A stretch of DNA of 36,994 nucleotides, from assembly GCA_964617565.1 (NCBI GenBank), contig CAZTYH010000024.1:1-36994 (forward strand), read 5' to 3'. Source of the stretch: JAKJGV01 sp964617565. Lineage in GTDB: Bacteria > Verrucomicrobiota > Kiritimatiellia > CAIQIC01 > JAGNIJ01. Position 1 is the first letter of the stretch; each line of letters starts with the position of its first letter. Below are positions 8,301 through 16,571 of the stretch, piece by piece. Both the position numbers and the translations under genes were made by a program. The notes under the pieces were generated by a model. That model saw only the letters and a list, made by a program, of their open reading frames with translations. It was not told where the DNA came from and did not search any database.

Positions 8301-9877
8301 ACTTCCTGCTGAAACATCCGGTTTCCTTTGGCGACCCAAACCTTGGCTACGAGGGATTCCTTGGATTGCATTCCAAGGGTCATGTTGCTCTTGTTCAACG
8401 TCAGCTTGGAGTATTGGGCTTCGGGTGTGGTTGAGGGCGGAGTGCTGCCTGTTCCGGTTACGGTCCCCGTGCCAGGATCCGGAGGCACGATGCGGAAAAG
8501 GACCGAGTCGGTCATCGTCTTCCCGTCCCAAGTGAATGAGGCGTGAATCCGATGCCTGGCAGGGGGCAACTGAAGGCTATGCGCCGTAACACTGCCATCC
8601 GACACCTTCAAATCCGGCGCTCCATCCGATTTCCACTCTCTGCATTCCCTTGTGACCCTCACATTGACGCCGGGCTTGTCCGAGAAGGTGGCGACCCCGG
8701 TCAGCTGAATGGATGGAGCGCCGATCCGGATATCCACCGGGCCGGCGGGATGCAGCTTGAAACTGGTCAATTCCCGTTTCGGTTTCGGAGGCGTCAGCAC
8801 CGTCACCGGAATACGCACCTCGCGGGAAACTTCCTTCATCCCATCGTGATATCGGTAAAGAGCCACGATCTCTGCCTTTCCCGGTCCCGCAGCTTTCGCC
8901 ATGCCTTTTGTCGAAGTCATGGCCACGACCCCAGGCATGGTGCTGGACCACGCGCAGTCATGGGTCACCCGTTTTTCGCCGTTGAGAAATTCCGCCGCGA
9001 TGACAAAAGTGTTCGTCTCGCCCACCTTTGCATCATTCCATGACGAGGGCTCTGCTTTGAGACTCTTGAGATCGTTTCGCACCCATACTTTGATGGAAAA
9101 TCCATAGTCCCGCAGTTCAAGCGGCTGGGGATCCTGCTTGTAAATGATCAACGGCACTCTTTGAGCAGGGGAAAGCGCCTTGAACTCGGGTTGTTGGATC
9201 AGGGAGGCCCCGAAACCCAGTTTCGTCGTTCGATCAAGGCTTTCGTCATAGGTCAGACCCACGAGATCCGGAATTCTTATGCACTTGTTCCGATAGGCAA
9301 GGATCTTGACCTCCACCTCACGCATGACCCGGTAGTACTCCTGCATGCCCCGCTGGAACATGCGGATGATTTCCTCTTCCTTGCCGTGTTCGTTCTTAAG
9401 CCAGGGATTGTGTCTGATGATAACAGGATCGTTGTCGGCGGGAATCGGGTCGAGCCCCTGATCGTAAAGGTAGCGGTGGTCGCGAATGTAGTCCGCATAT
9501 AACTTTCCCAACTGGTGGCGAAGATTGATCTTCCGGGCGTCTTCACACGCGTCAACCAAATCGCGCACTTTGCAAAGGGCGTCTATAAACATAGGCAGGT
9601 CCCGCATATTGCAAATTTCCTTGCCCTTATCTTGTTTGACCACATCGGTAAGGGTGTATTGATCCGATATTTTGACGTGGTGAGGGTCCAGCAAGCCGCG
9701 ATACTCTTTCTGAAGTTCCAGGTATTTCTTGTACTCGACTTCGTCGAGGCAACCGGACATCTGCTTATCTATGTCGTCATTTATCGGGATGACTGCACAT
9801 GCGGTCTGTGGCACGTGAAACAGGCCGCCCAGGATCAAGACAAGGCTGAACAATAAATGGCGAGCGAACGATTTCAT
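5330..9877 (-). CDS. Giant exported multidomain protein (PASTA-like, BIG2-like, PKD-like, acidic linker, C-terminal repeat pair)
   Basis: A 1515-residue protein with a signal peptide (about 1-28) and an AGGAGG RBS. In order: an alpha-helical N-terminal region (30-200), a PASTA-like segment (IPDLVGLTYDESLDRTTKLGFG, about 200-266), BIG2-like beta domains (about 270-360 and 488-582), an intervening beta region (370-465), and two PKD-like domains (about 585-668 and 675-757; HTFQAPGTYQVRLVARH and HKFTEAGEYEIKLGL). A beta region (about 765-905) follows, then a strongly acidic low-complexity stretch (957-1047) and an unassigned domain (1060-1275). The end is two related 80-residue units (1306-1386, 1404-1481) sharing ALENKGPVGWK, and a Lys-rich tail (KKAMKKRK). 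No enzyme motif was recognised. It is likely a surface or periplasmic scaffold or adhesin. Confidence 0.88.
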   Translation of the reverse strand: MKSFARHLLFSLVLILGGLFHVPQTACAVIPINDDIDKQMSGCLDEVEYKKYLELQKEYRGLLDPHHVKISDQYTLTDVVKQDKGKEICNMRDLPMFIDALCKVRDLVDACEDARKINLRHQLGKLYADYIRDHRYLYDQGLDPIPADNDPVIIRHNPWLKNEHGKEEEIIRMFQRGMQEYYRVMREVEVKILAYRNKCIRIPDLVGLTYDESLDRTTKLGFGASLIQQPEFKALSPAQRVPLIIYKQDPQPLELRDYGFSIKVWVRNDLKSLKAEPSSWNDAKVGETNTFVIAAEFLNGEKRVTHDCAWSSTMPGVVAMTSTKGMAKAAGPGKAEIVALYRYHDGMKEVSREVRIPVTVLTPPKPKRELTSFKLHPAGPVDIRIGAPSIQLTGVATFSDKPGVNVRVTRECREWKSDGAPDLKVSDGSVTAHSLQLPPARHRIHASFTWDGKTMTDSVLFRIVPPDPGTGTVTGTGSTPPSTTPEAQYSKLTLNKSNMTLGMQSKESLVAKVWVAKGNRMFQQEVTLDPALSWSSSNPAIAECAKGVVSSKATAGTCVITATFTPPGAQQPLTAQCAVSVQGDPLIVDFTVTTNGPYKVGQQLEFVEKIQAPNKSNYELTWYVQNREVRSAARMQHTFQAPGTYQVRLVARHRATGVEDAIAKNFDIEHPSDMDVKIGFIPETNVYAIGTSVGFEAKVENAAGITEYRWYVAGKHVGSARQGVRHKFTEAGEYEIKLGLRMGSNFDEVKVTRMLVVGEAAIGTLGRERNRFEATGAPGNLVIKSSYWKGGTAEWSKPVSFNGGDIGAVDHYILYDGEQADGYNTGYLVYVPRGRNSLLFKVFHFSWADAEGRMPHGTVHYSGPLPLHNETLVPESVQFTRRASRLCEVEWRTRDGSSCRARINKFKKSDKIQFSGVEDLGCQDGVYPPTPAAGSTPESEPVTQGGGGAPSADLKPSGDTDEPGGMSDDAGDVIIETEDMDAGDLGDLVDLEDLEDPESSDGAGETDVLDEDTTADGADVEEPDEADGKEEGPADSSGAADQGKADDAGWQTASSKGSAHASICPKAEQWSTSGGGFMVMSGSHRFDKRWSRSLGGEKNPNVLDDVVPNLPNKWGECGFSARDLFYVNDEDTKSPPRHSFAEVMRHAKVRQGTITVRGPGALAYFYRRKLHSGVGLYEATTGMRFHPQSGGIQHMYQARNWVFKDGKWDGAWTGKYADNVNDLYGDRPMAGWVPAGQIKVFDVFVEQSCYHNVFTAPSEIEYELWFFPREGGGVQVTKTATAGSTPSIGPAPSPTVVPPGPAAGGGIFTISGLYTQDGHNYHITQDGEKITAEALENKGPVGWKKVNGSVKQDGRVSLLFISRVEFAKLSPDGKQILWDNGSVWSCVNASPTAQDIYNHSFHPFDMSGKWVSNDGHEINLAQNGEKLTATALENKGPVGWKTAGGTLRYWSVSILFGNRVYIGKVSEDGNRIDWGDVGVWTRQKSVSHESGGMFIPHDQQGTNKLILKKAMKKRK

Positions 9878-9919
9878 GACATTCCTCCTATATCTCGAAG
9901 CCTTTTCTGCTCCGCGATG

Positions 9920-10462
9920 CTACTTCATCAGGCCGCGTTCTGCGGCGTGGCGACGAAAGATCTCCGCGACGTTCCGCACGGCATCGGGGGAATCCGGCTT
10001 GCGTGCGATCACGCGAAAGTTGGCCTTGCCCAAGTGGATCATGAGCCCGTGAATCGGGCCCCGGTTGCCCGCGGCGTAGGTGGCCTCGACGGCGGGATAA
10101 CCGTGGAAGTCAAAGGGGCGGTTCTCCTTCCCGACAAATCCCTTTTCATAGGCTTCGCGACTCAGGTCGGGCGCATCATACAGCGTAACGTCGAAACTCC
10201 CGCTCTCGCTGTAGATCTGCAGTATGGTGTGTTGGCCTGGACCGGCGGTTCGGGTGACGCTGGCGCGCGCCTCCCAACCCAGTTCCTTGGCGGTCGCATT
10301 GAGCACTTCAATAAGCGCTTCTTCCGACATCTCGGCTGTCGTTTGCGCGGCGGCGGCTTCCGCGTGCGCGATCCCCTGCAACATGAGTATCAGTGCAATT
10401 CCGATCGCGGCGCCTGTTGCTTTGCTCCACGCCGGCTGGCTAATCACGCTCTTTCTCATCAT
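9920..10462 (-). CDS. Small exported protein of unknown function
   Basis: A 180-residue protein with a signal peptide (SKATGAAIGIALILMLQGIAHA). The mature part has an alpha/beta pattern: SEEALIEVLNATAKELGW, then FDFHGYPAVEATYAAGN, HGLMIHLGKANFRVIARKP and DAVRNVAEIFRRHAAERG. I recognise no family with certainty; the layout resembles small proteins that gauge per-item variables, but no ligand or active site is evident. The ATG at 10462 is set by AGGAGG five bases upstream. It lies 17 bases below the preceding gene and 42 above the giant exported protein, so the three are probably co-transcribed. Confidence 0.8.
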   Translation of the reverse strand: MMRKSVISQPAWSKATGAAIGIALILMLQGIAHAEAAAAQTTAEMSEEALIEVLNATAKELGWEARASVTRTAGPGQHTILQIYSESGSFDVTLYDAPDLSREAYEKGFVGKENRPFDFHGYPAVEATYAAGNRGPIHGLMIHLGKANFRVIARKPDSPDAVRNVAEIFRRHAAERGLMK

Positions 10463-10479
10463 GTCATCCTCCTGTCTTC

Positions 10480-11427
10480 CTAGATCGCGGGATATAACTG
10501 GACTTTGATCTCGACGGCTTTCTGTTCGCTTTGGATTTCGAAAACAGGGCTTTCGCCATAGAAACCGGACGGGGGCTGCCCGGAAACGGAGTTGTGTTTG
10601 AATTGGTAAAAGCCGGGTTGCAGTGAAATAATCCCTTCCGGCAAGTCGGCAGAGTTCAACTCGCATCGGTTGAGTTCTACATACTGGTATTGGTTGGCGG
10701 TGTCGCCCTCCCAGCGCCGGACCTGAACGCCTTTCGCCTGCTCCCGGCGCTCGTAGCGGATGAGCGTGACGGAGCCGAGATCTTCCAGCGACGCAGGGGC
10801 TTCCACCCCGGCAATTTGGAAGACAGGCTTCACGATTCCCCATCTTGAAATCACGGTGATGCCGTCGTCGGCCAGATCAAGAGTCGCCAGATTCCGCCAA
10901 GGCTCCGGACGGGCTCGCTTTCGAACCGCGCGGGCCAGAATAAGATGGCGGCCGGGGCTCCAGTTTTTCGGGACCATCCAGAAAGCGATGCCGAGGTTGC
11001 CGCCCACGACCCCGCTGACGCTTTGCTTCAAGAGGACGCCGCCGGAAGACTCCTGATCCCACTGACCGTTCTGTCCGGCGCTGGCGACGTTCTTGATGGA
11101 GCGGTCCTCGCTGGCCGGATCGAGAATCACACCGAAGGCGCCGGGCGGAACAGGGTCGCAGTCGTTGCCGAGAACCTGCATCGCCCCGAAAACGGGTATT
11201 GCGTCCGGGCCGATGATCAGCAGTTCAAGCCGGTTGAGGGGGCCGACGGCATCCGCATCAGGCACCAACCATTCGATCGCAATCGCATTAGCTTCCGGTT
11301 CCGACTCAGCGCGGACGAAGCGCATCGGAACCGGCGTCGGGTTTGGGCCCGGAGACATGGCATGGCTCACCCCCGCCAGAACGAGCCACAGGCAGCGTGC
11401 CACAAGAAGGCCATATTTAATTCTCAT
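10480..11427 (-). CDS. Exported protein of unknown function
   Basis: A 315-residue protein with a signal peptide (MRIKYGLLVARCLWLVLAGVSHA). The mature part is rich in beta-strand patterns and includes WSPGRHLILARAVRKRARPEPWRNLATLDL, kept here only as a landmark split: WSPGRHLILARAV and PEPWRNLATLDL. No known domain was recognised. The ATG at 11427 overlaps the stop of the upstream membrane-protein gene (ATGA, 11424-11427), which points to translational coupling; an ATG at 11442 would overlap more and lacks that arrangement. Placement between a membrane protein and two further exported proteins suggests a shared envelope role, which is inference. Confidence 0.8.
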   Translation of the reverse strand: MRIKYGLLVARCLWLVLAGVSHAMSPGPNPTPVPMRFVRAESEPEANAIAIEWLVPDADAVGPLNRLELLIIGPDAIPVFGAMQVLGNDCDPVPPGAFGVILDPASEDRSIKNVASAGQNGQWDQESSGGVLLKQSVSGVVGGNLGIAFWMVPKNWSPGRHLILARAVRKRARPEPWRNLATLDLADDGITVISRWGIVKPVFQIAGVEAPASLEDLGSVTLIRYERREQAKGVQVRRWEGDTANQYQYVELNRCELNSADLPEGIISLQPGFYQFKHNSVSGQPPSGFYGESPVFEIQSEQKAVEIKVQLYPAI

Positions 11428-12452
11428 AGGTAGGACAACCATTCCTTTGATGCAACCGCAATGCGCGGTTTATGCGCGTCCGGCGCGTTTTCCAGCAGCG
11501 CGGCAAGAATCGCCTTCTTCGTGGAGGCATACGGCGGTTCCATGATGCGTAGGGTTCCGCCCTCACCCTCGATGACGAGGACTTTCATGACTCGGTGAGG
11601 GGCTGGTACGCCTCCTGCCTTGCGTGGTGAAAAGGCCTGCGACACGCTAATGCTTTCTACGCCGGACCATTTCAACGTGCTCGTGCCGAATAAACCCTTC
11701 ACCGCGATGCTCTCGCGCGTAATCAACACAGTCTGGGCAGACATCGCGGTGGTGATCAGGGCCAGCACCGGATACACAAGCACAACCCAGAAGACGCCCA
11801 TTCCGACAGTGAAATCTTCGTCCCATTCCGTCGCGGTCTGAAAGCCCTTGGAGAGGACGAATTCGATAAACCACCAGGTGAAGACGGCTCCCACGCCCAT
11901 GATGCAGACATCCCAAATAAGGACGGCACTTCGCTTGCCGACCCGAATGCCACCGCCGGACGGTAAGGCGTAACTTCCGCAAAGCGCGGCAAGCCCAAGA
12001 ATCAAAAAGAACAGGCCTGTCACCTTGCATCCGGTTTTCAGGTTCTTCACCTCGATCGGGACGAGGAGATCTTCTCTTTTGACATGCCCCTTGAAAATGT
12101 AGCGATCGTATTGAAAGCCCGGGTCTTCTTCGGATATCCCTGCGGCTTTGCTGAAGGCACGCCAATCTTCGATCGGAACCGCGGTCTGCTGATTCAGGCG
12201 GGAGGGAATATATGCCCAGATACGCTGTAATGTGCTGACGGCGTCCGAGAGAGCTGGATAAGGTTCAAGGTCTTCTGATTGTATCAGGGGGTATCCGTAT
12301 GAATTGTCGCCGTCCACCTCACTGACGTTTTCCAGGTATAGGACGTCTCCCTCGACGTATTCCATGCGATGGGTGCACAACGGGACAAAAAGAAGAACCA
12401 GCCCGGCCGGAAGGAGAAGGTAGGCCATCCACCGCCTGAACAGGCTCTTCAT
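11424..12452 (-). CDS. Membrane protein with PH-like C-terminal region
   Basis: A 342-residue protein. One transmembrane helix at the N-terminus (WMAYLLLPAGLVLLFVPLC) is followed by an extracytoplasmic region of about 110 residues. Three more hydrophobic segments follow: VTGLFFLILGLAALCGSYAL, SAVLIWDVCIMGVGAVFTWW and GVFWVVLVYPVLALITTAM. The C-terminal 90 residues (VLITRESIAVKGLFGTSTLKW, then VESISVSQAF and TLRIMEPPYASTKKAILAAL) resemble the bacterial PH-like domains attached to membrane anchors; this is a fold-level guess. A strong RBS (AAGGAGG) precedes the ATG. It is the first gene of the run that ends with the zinc-ribbon protein, and the next gene is coupled by a four-base overlap. Confidence 0.82.
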   Translation of the reverse strand: MKSLFRRWMAYLLLPAGLVLLFVPLCTHRMEYVEGDVLYLENVSEVDGDNSYGYPLIQSEDLEPYPALSDAVSTLQRIWAYIPSRLNQQTAVPIEDWRAFSKAAGISEEDPGFQYDRYIFKGHVKREDLLVPIEVKNLKTGCKVTGLFFLILGLAALCGSYALPSGGGIRVGKRSAVLIWDVCIMGVGAVFTWWFIEFVLSKGFQTATEWDEDFTVGMGVFWVVLVYPVLALITTAMSAQTVLITRESIAVKGLFGTSTLKWSGVESISVSQAFSPRKAGGVPAPHRVMKVLVIEGEGGTLRIMEPPYASTKKAILAALLENAPDAHKPRIAVASKEWLSYL

Positions 12453-12739
12453 GGTCGGCCTCCTTGCCTTTTGTTTGGCAGGTGGGTGCCTGCCCCCGAT
12501 TTTTGCGCCTGCCCGGAGCCCCTGGATTCAATCCGGGAAGGACAGATTACCCAATCTCCTCGAGAAGGAGTTTAGCCTCAGAAATACGGTATGTCAGTCT
12601 TAAAAGCCCCAAAAGATTTTTCTATGCTTAACTCGCTGATCCTCTGGACAAGCCTGTGATCCGACCCAAGCGGCCGAAGGCATTCTCAGGTTGGTGGAGG
12701 GCGCCCGGAAAATTATTGTGAAAAACCCTCTTCCACGCT
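12453..12739. other. Intergenic region without a recognised gene
   Basis: This lies downstream of glyQS and upstream of the membrane-protein gene. It holds a small inverted repeat (CTCCT-CGAGA-AGGAG near 12557) and an AT-rich patch around 12597-12635 that could carry a minus-strand promoter. I could not fix a convincing -35/-10 pair, and no RNA gene or terminator stood out. Confidence 0.5.
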
Positions 12740-14119
12740 TCAGCCCAGCGATTCGGTCAGCCGGGATACCAGGTCGGAAATCGCAACGCGGACCTGCTTC
12801 ATCGTGTCGCGGTCGCGGAGGGTGACGGTGTTGTCCTGCAGGGTATCGAAATCAATGGTGATGCCATACGGGGTGCCGATCTCGTCCTGGCGGCGATAAC
12901 GGCGGCCGATCGCTCCGGCTTGATCATAGAACGCGGGCCAGCGCTTGCGAACCATCTCGAACACCTCGCGGGATTTCGCGACAAGTTCCGGCTTGTTCTT
13001 CAACAGCGGGAACACCGCGACTTTCACGGGCGCGATGCAAGGCGCAAAACGCATGACCACGCGCGGCTCGTATCCCTGCGGCGGCTGCTTGCCCTGCTCC
13101 GCCGGAAGCACCTCGCCACCCGCCGCTTCCGCCGTCGGAACCCACTCTTCCGTGTACGCTTCGCAGAGAACCGCCAGCGCAATGCGGTCCACACCCGCCG
13201 ACGGCTCCACGACGTGCGGGATGAACTTCTGCTTGGTCTCTTCCTCGAAATACTCCATGGATTTGCCGCTGAATTCCTGGTGCCGGCGCAAGTCAAAGTC
13301 GCCGCGTGCGGCAATACCTTCCAGCTCCTGCGTGCCGAACGGGAAATCATACATCACGTCCACGCACGCGCTGGCATAATGCGCCAGTTCTTCCTTTGGA
13401 TAGACATAGCGGTGGAGATGGCCTTCGGGCAGGCCGATGGTCTGATACCACTTCAGCCGCTCGGCGACCCAGTATTCATGCCATTCGGCATCGGTGCCGG
13501 GTTTGATGAAAAACTCGAGTTCCATCTGCTCGAACTCGCGTGAGCGGAAGGTGTAGTTGCGCGGATTGATCTCATTGCGAAACGCTTTCCCGATCTGTGC
13601 GATGCCGAAGGGGATCTTCTGCCGCGACACGGAAAGCACATTGCCGAACTGCGCAAAAATGCCCTGCGCGGTTTCGGGACGGAGAAAAGCCACGGCTGAC
13701 GCTTCTTCTACGGGGCCGACATTGGTTTTGAACATCAGGTTGAACTGGCGTGCCTCGGTGTATTCATGCGGCCCGCCCTGCGGACACTTCGTTTCGGGAA
13801 GCTGATCGGCACGCCAGCGTCCCTTGCACTTCTTGCAGTCCACCATCGGATCGGCGAATCCCTGCACGTGTCCGCTCGCCTCCCAGATGCGGGGATGCAT
13901 GATAATGGAGGCATCGAGGCCGACAATATCCTCGCGTTCGCGGACCATCGCGCGCCACCAGGATTCCTTGATGTTGCGCTTCAGCTCAACGCCCAGCGGG
14001 CCGTAATCCCAGAAACCGTTGATGCCGCCATAAATTTCCGAACTCTGAAAAATGAATCCGCGTCGCTTGCACAGGGATGCCAGCGACTCCATTGTGATAC
14101 CGGTTTTTTCTTTGCTCAT
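12740..14119 (-). CDS. glyQS: Glycyl-tRNA synthetase, single-chain dimeric class II type
   Basis: A 459-residue cytoplasmic enzyme that charges tRNA-Gly with glycine using ATP. It starts with the typical MESLASLCKRRGFIFQSSEIYGG. A zinc-binding cluster lies at about 94-111 (CKKCKGRW...TKCP). Motif 2 is FRNEINPRNYTFRSREFEQME and motif 3 is EPSAGVDRIALAVL. The C-terminal anticodon-binding domain begins near PVKVAVFPLLKNKPELV and ends with IGTPYGITIDFDTL. This alpha2 form, found in archaea, eukaryotes and many bacteria, is distinct from the alpha2beta2 GlyQ+GlyS enzyme of Escherichia coli. Length is normal for the family. It appears monocistronic, with long gaps on both sides. Confidence 0.97.
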   Translation of the reverse strand: MSKEKTGITMESLASLCKRRGFIFQSSEIYGGINGFWDYGPLGVELKRNIKESWWRAMVREREDIVGLDASIIMHPRIWEASGHVQGFADPMVDCKKCKGRWRADQLPETKCPQGGPHEYTEARQFNLMFKTNVGPVEEASAVAFLRPETAQGIFAQFGNVLSVSRQKIPFGIAQIGKAFRNEINPRNYTFRSREFEQMELEFFIKPGTDAEWHEYWVAERLKWYQTIGLPEGHLHRYVYPKEELAHYASACVDVMYDFPFGTQELEGIAARGDFDLRRHQEFSGKSMEYFEEETKQKFIPHVVEPSAGVDRIALAVLCEAYTEEWVPTAEAAGGEVLPAEQGKQPPQGYEPRVVMRFAPCIAPVKVAVFPLLKNKPELVAKSREVFEMVRKRWPAFYDQAGAIGRRYRRQDEIGTPYGITIDFDTLQDNTVTLRDRDTMKQVRVAISDLVSRLTESLG

Positions 14120-14213
14120 GGCAGACGCATCCTGCTTAAGAGGCGCTCCCCGGTCAAGCGTGGAGTGGAGGGGGAGGTTTGCCGCTTCGCCCGGAGGCTT
14201 CGCAGGGCAAGCA

Positions 14214-14237
14214 GGTTTCGGGTTTCAGGTGTCAGGG
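14214..14237. repeat. GGTTTC/CAGGTGTCAGG-type degenerate repeat
   Basis: A run of near-copies of GGTTTCGG, GGTTTCAGG and TGTCAGGG upstream of glyQS. Related words recur at 34309-34330 in another intergenic space. One of several short-period repeat families confined to gaps between genes here. Confidence 0.45.
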
Positions 14238-14317
14238 GCGCTCCGAAAACTTAGCCACGGGGTTCTCAGAGACAATCAAGCCGGCCAAAAACGCTTTGAC
14301 TCCGAACCCAAAAACTA

Positions 14318-14345
14318 GTAGAAGCGATCTCCAGATCGCTTCTAC
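14318..14345. repeat. REP-like perfect hairpin
   Basis: GTAGAAGCGATCT-CC-AGATCGCTTCTAC is a perfect 13-bp stem with a 2-base loop, between glyQS and the glycoside hydrolase gene. Its form is that of repetitive extragenic palindromes. It lies about 50 bases past the minus-strand flow from glyQS upstream and 50 before the end of the glycosidase gene, where it could act as a transcript-end structure. No RAYT transposase is in the window. Confidence 0.7.
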
Positions 14346-14370
14346 ACATAATACGAACCACCTGAAACCT

Positions 14371-14392
14371 CATTGTTCAGCGTTCGATGTTT
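14371..14392. repeat. GAACGTT-family repeat fragment
   Basis: CATTGTTCAGCGTTCGATGT lies two bases beyond the stop codon of the glycoside hydrolase gene. It shares TTCGATGTT-type words with the larger blocks at 1879 and 19741. Confidence 0.55.
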
Positions 14393-14394
14393 GT

Positions 14395-16518
14395 TTACTC
14401 CGCTTCCCACCCGATCGCATCCAGCATGGCCTGGATTTCGGGGTTGGCCATGAACTTATCCCAGCACAGGCCGGTTCGATAGTTCTCGATCATCGGCGCG
14501 ATCGTTCCCTGGTCAATGGCGAGGTATCCATCAGCATACCAATCCTCGGATGGATTGAACGCATCGGTGAATCCGAACGGGCCCCAGATGCGTGGACCGT
14601 ATTCTTCGTAGAATCGCCGGAGCGCGGCCATGGATGCTTCCGGCGCATACGGCATGGAGCTGAGCGCCGCGGTGGGCGTGATGGTGCCATTGTCTTCCGC
14701 GCCCGGCGCGTGCGCCGCATAGCCGAACGGATTCCGGCTGGCTGTCATGCCCCATACCTCGGAACTATAGCCCTTGAATCCCTTGGGATTTTCCGCGCAA
14801 TAGGCCTGGTGCACGAGGGCGATGTTCCGGCTGTTCTCGAAGTAGTTGCAATAGCGATCTCTCTTGTTGCGGGGGTCAAAACCCAGGAATGAGTAGTGCG
14901 TGAAAAACAGCGGGCCGCCATGGTCCGGTCCAACCCATATCTTATGTCCGTAGTAGACTCGTCCGTTTTCGTACCAATAGTTATTCGCCCATCCGTCATA
15001 GTAGAAATTGGGCGGGACGGGATACGAAGGCGATGCGATCGCCAGCAGGTAAACGATCATGCATTCATTGAAGCCGCGCACCGGCAGGTCCAGCTCGAAG
15101 CCCTTGGTAGGCGACCAGTGCCAGTGCAGCACCGGATCGTTCTTGTCTCTTTGAAACGCGCTCCACTCCACCGATTCCCACAAGTCCGTTGCCCTCTTCC
15201 GCAACTCCACTTCCTCCGGCGTATCGCGATCGAAATAGGCCCGCGCTGTCAGAAGGCCCTGTACCATGAAGGCCGTCTCAACGATATCTACCCCGTCATC
15301 CATGTTGCTGAAAGGAATGATTTCGCCTGTGGCTCCGTTCAGGTGGTGAGACCACGCCCCGTGATGCCGGACCGCATTTTCATCGAGGAACCGCATGATC
15401 TTCAGCATGCGCTGCACCGCTTCTTCGCGCGTGATGAATCCGCGGTCCACACCCACCACGATGTTCATCAACCCGAACCCGCTGCCGCCGATCGTGCAAA
15501 GATCCCTGTTGAAGTCCGATGCCTCGCGCGCAAGCCCGCTGACCGGATGCCCGAAATCCCAGAAATAACGGAATGCCGCCTCCTGCACGCTGGTTAGCAA
15601 CTCTTCGTCGTTCATTGCGCGCGTGGTCCCCGAAATCACATCCGACATTTCAGACTCGTCATATTCAGCATTCACGGACGACACGCGGTAAAACCGCGTT
15701 ATTCCGTTTGTGCCGATAAAATCGCTATACAGATTTATATCATCCAGGCGTTCGGAAACGAGCACGAAAGGGCCCTCGGCATTGGACGACGCATATACCC
15801 GATACCCCCTCAACTCCCCGGTTGCGTCCGGCGTCCAGCGGAGGTCCACGCGCAAGTGGTGTCCGGTCGCGCGAATTCCTGTGGGCGGAAGGGGGGCTTG
15901 CAACTCTGTGCCGGGTAGGTGCGCGCGCAAATCATCTATCCACAGCTCATGCTCGGCGCCGTCCGGCAAGCGCTGGAAGAAAAAGATCGTTTTGATGCGC
16001 GTCAAATCACACTTTTGCAATCCCGGCTGAAATGCTGCGAGAGGAATGGAGACGGCTTGCCACGCCTCCTGATCGTTGCTCAATCCGTTAAGAAAGTCAC
16101 CGACCCAAACGCGTGAACTTTTCCGGTTTGATGTGTCTTCGAGAGCGATGTCCGGCAAATGCTCGCGCCTGATCGCGGCGGGGCCGCCGGCCTTGAACCG
16201 AAGTTCTTTATGAGCTGTCATATCGTACGGTTCCCATCGTTCCCCGGCTGCGGCGACACCCCAATCACCCTCTGAAACCGACTTCCACCGCAGCCTCAAA
16301 CTATGCTGACCCTTGACGGAAGGCTCGCCCACGGGGAACTTGCCCTCTCCCTCGCCGTAGTCTTCGGCAAGCTCGACGAAACTGCCCCCCTTGTAAAAGC
16401 CCCACGAGCTCGCAAGGAATGGTTCATCTCCCTTGTTCTGGATGAAGAAGATCGAGTCTGCGGAAACCGTCGTTGCGAAACAGGAAAGTAAAAAAGCAAT
16501 GGCAGGCAGTAGTTTCAT
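14395..16518 (-). CDS. Exported PF10091-type (GH144-like) glycoside hydrolase with CBM-like and Fn3-like modules
   Basis: A 707-residue protein with a signal peptide (1-20). Residues 21-205 form a CBM-like beta domain ending ELWIDDLRAHLPGTE. Residues 208-300 form an Fn3-like domain (PPTGIRATG...LRWTPDATGELRGYRVY). The catalytic region runs from about 305 to the end and matches the glycoamylase-like (alpha/alpha)6 family PF10091: SVQEAAFRYFWDFGHPVSGLA, then DDGVDIVETAFMVQGLL, and RNPFGYAAHAPGAEDNGTITPTAALSSMP (landmarks only, split here as RNPFGYAAHAPG and NGTITPTAALSSMPYAPE). Asp407, Asp411 and Glu414 match the spacing I recall for residues essential in the GH144 beta-1,2-glucanase of Chitinophaga. 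Substrate is therefore plausibly a beta-1,2-linked glucan, but not proven. GGAG precedes the ATG. Confidence 0.88.
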   Translation of the reverse strand: MKLLPAIAFLLSCFATTVSADSIFFIQNKGDEPFLASSWGFYKGGSFVELAEDYGEGEGKFPVGEPSVKGQHSLRLRWKSVSEGDWGVAAAGERWEPYDMTAHKELRFKAGGPAAIRREHLPDIALEDTSNRKSSRVWVGDFLNGLSNDQEAWQAVSIPLAAFQPGLQKCDLTRIKTIFFFQRLPDGAEHELWIDDLRAHLPGTELQAPLPPTGIRATGHHLRVDLRWTPDATGELRGYRVYASSNAEGPFVLVSERLDDINLYSDFIGTNGITRFYRVSSVNAEYDESEMSDVISGTTRAMNDEELLTSVQEAAFRYFWDFGHPVSGLAREASDFNRDLCTIGGSGFGLMNIVVGVDRGFITREEAVQRMLKIMRFLDENAVRHHGAWSHHLNGATGEIIPFSNMDDGVDIVETAFMVQGLLTARAYFDRDTPEEVELRKRATDLWESVEWSAFQRDKNDPVLHWHWSPTKGFELDLPVRGFNECMIVYLLAIASPSYPVPPNFYYDGWANNYWYENGRVYYGHKIWVGPDHGGPLFFTHYSFLGFDPRNKRDRYCNYFENSRNIALVHQAYCAENPKGFKGYSSEVWGMTASRNPFGYAAHAPGAEDNGTITPTAALSSMPYAPEASMAALRRFYEEYGPRIWGPFGFTDAFNPSEDWYADGYLAIDQGTIAPMIENYRTGLCWDKFMANPEIQAMLDAIGWEAE

Positions 16519-16571
16519 AGTGGCTCCATGATACGTGGGGCGGCCGCTTTTGTTCAGACCCTTCTGATTGA

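Noticed and set aside
12453..12739. Possible small RNA or T-box leader near glyQS
   Set aside because: The region is downstream of glyQS, not upstream, and no specifier or antiterminator-like structure was found.
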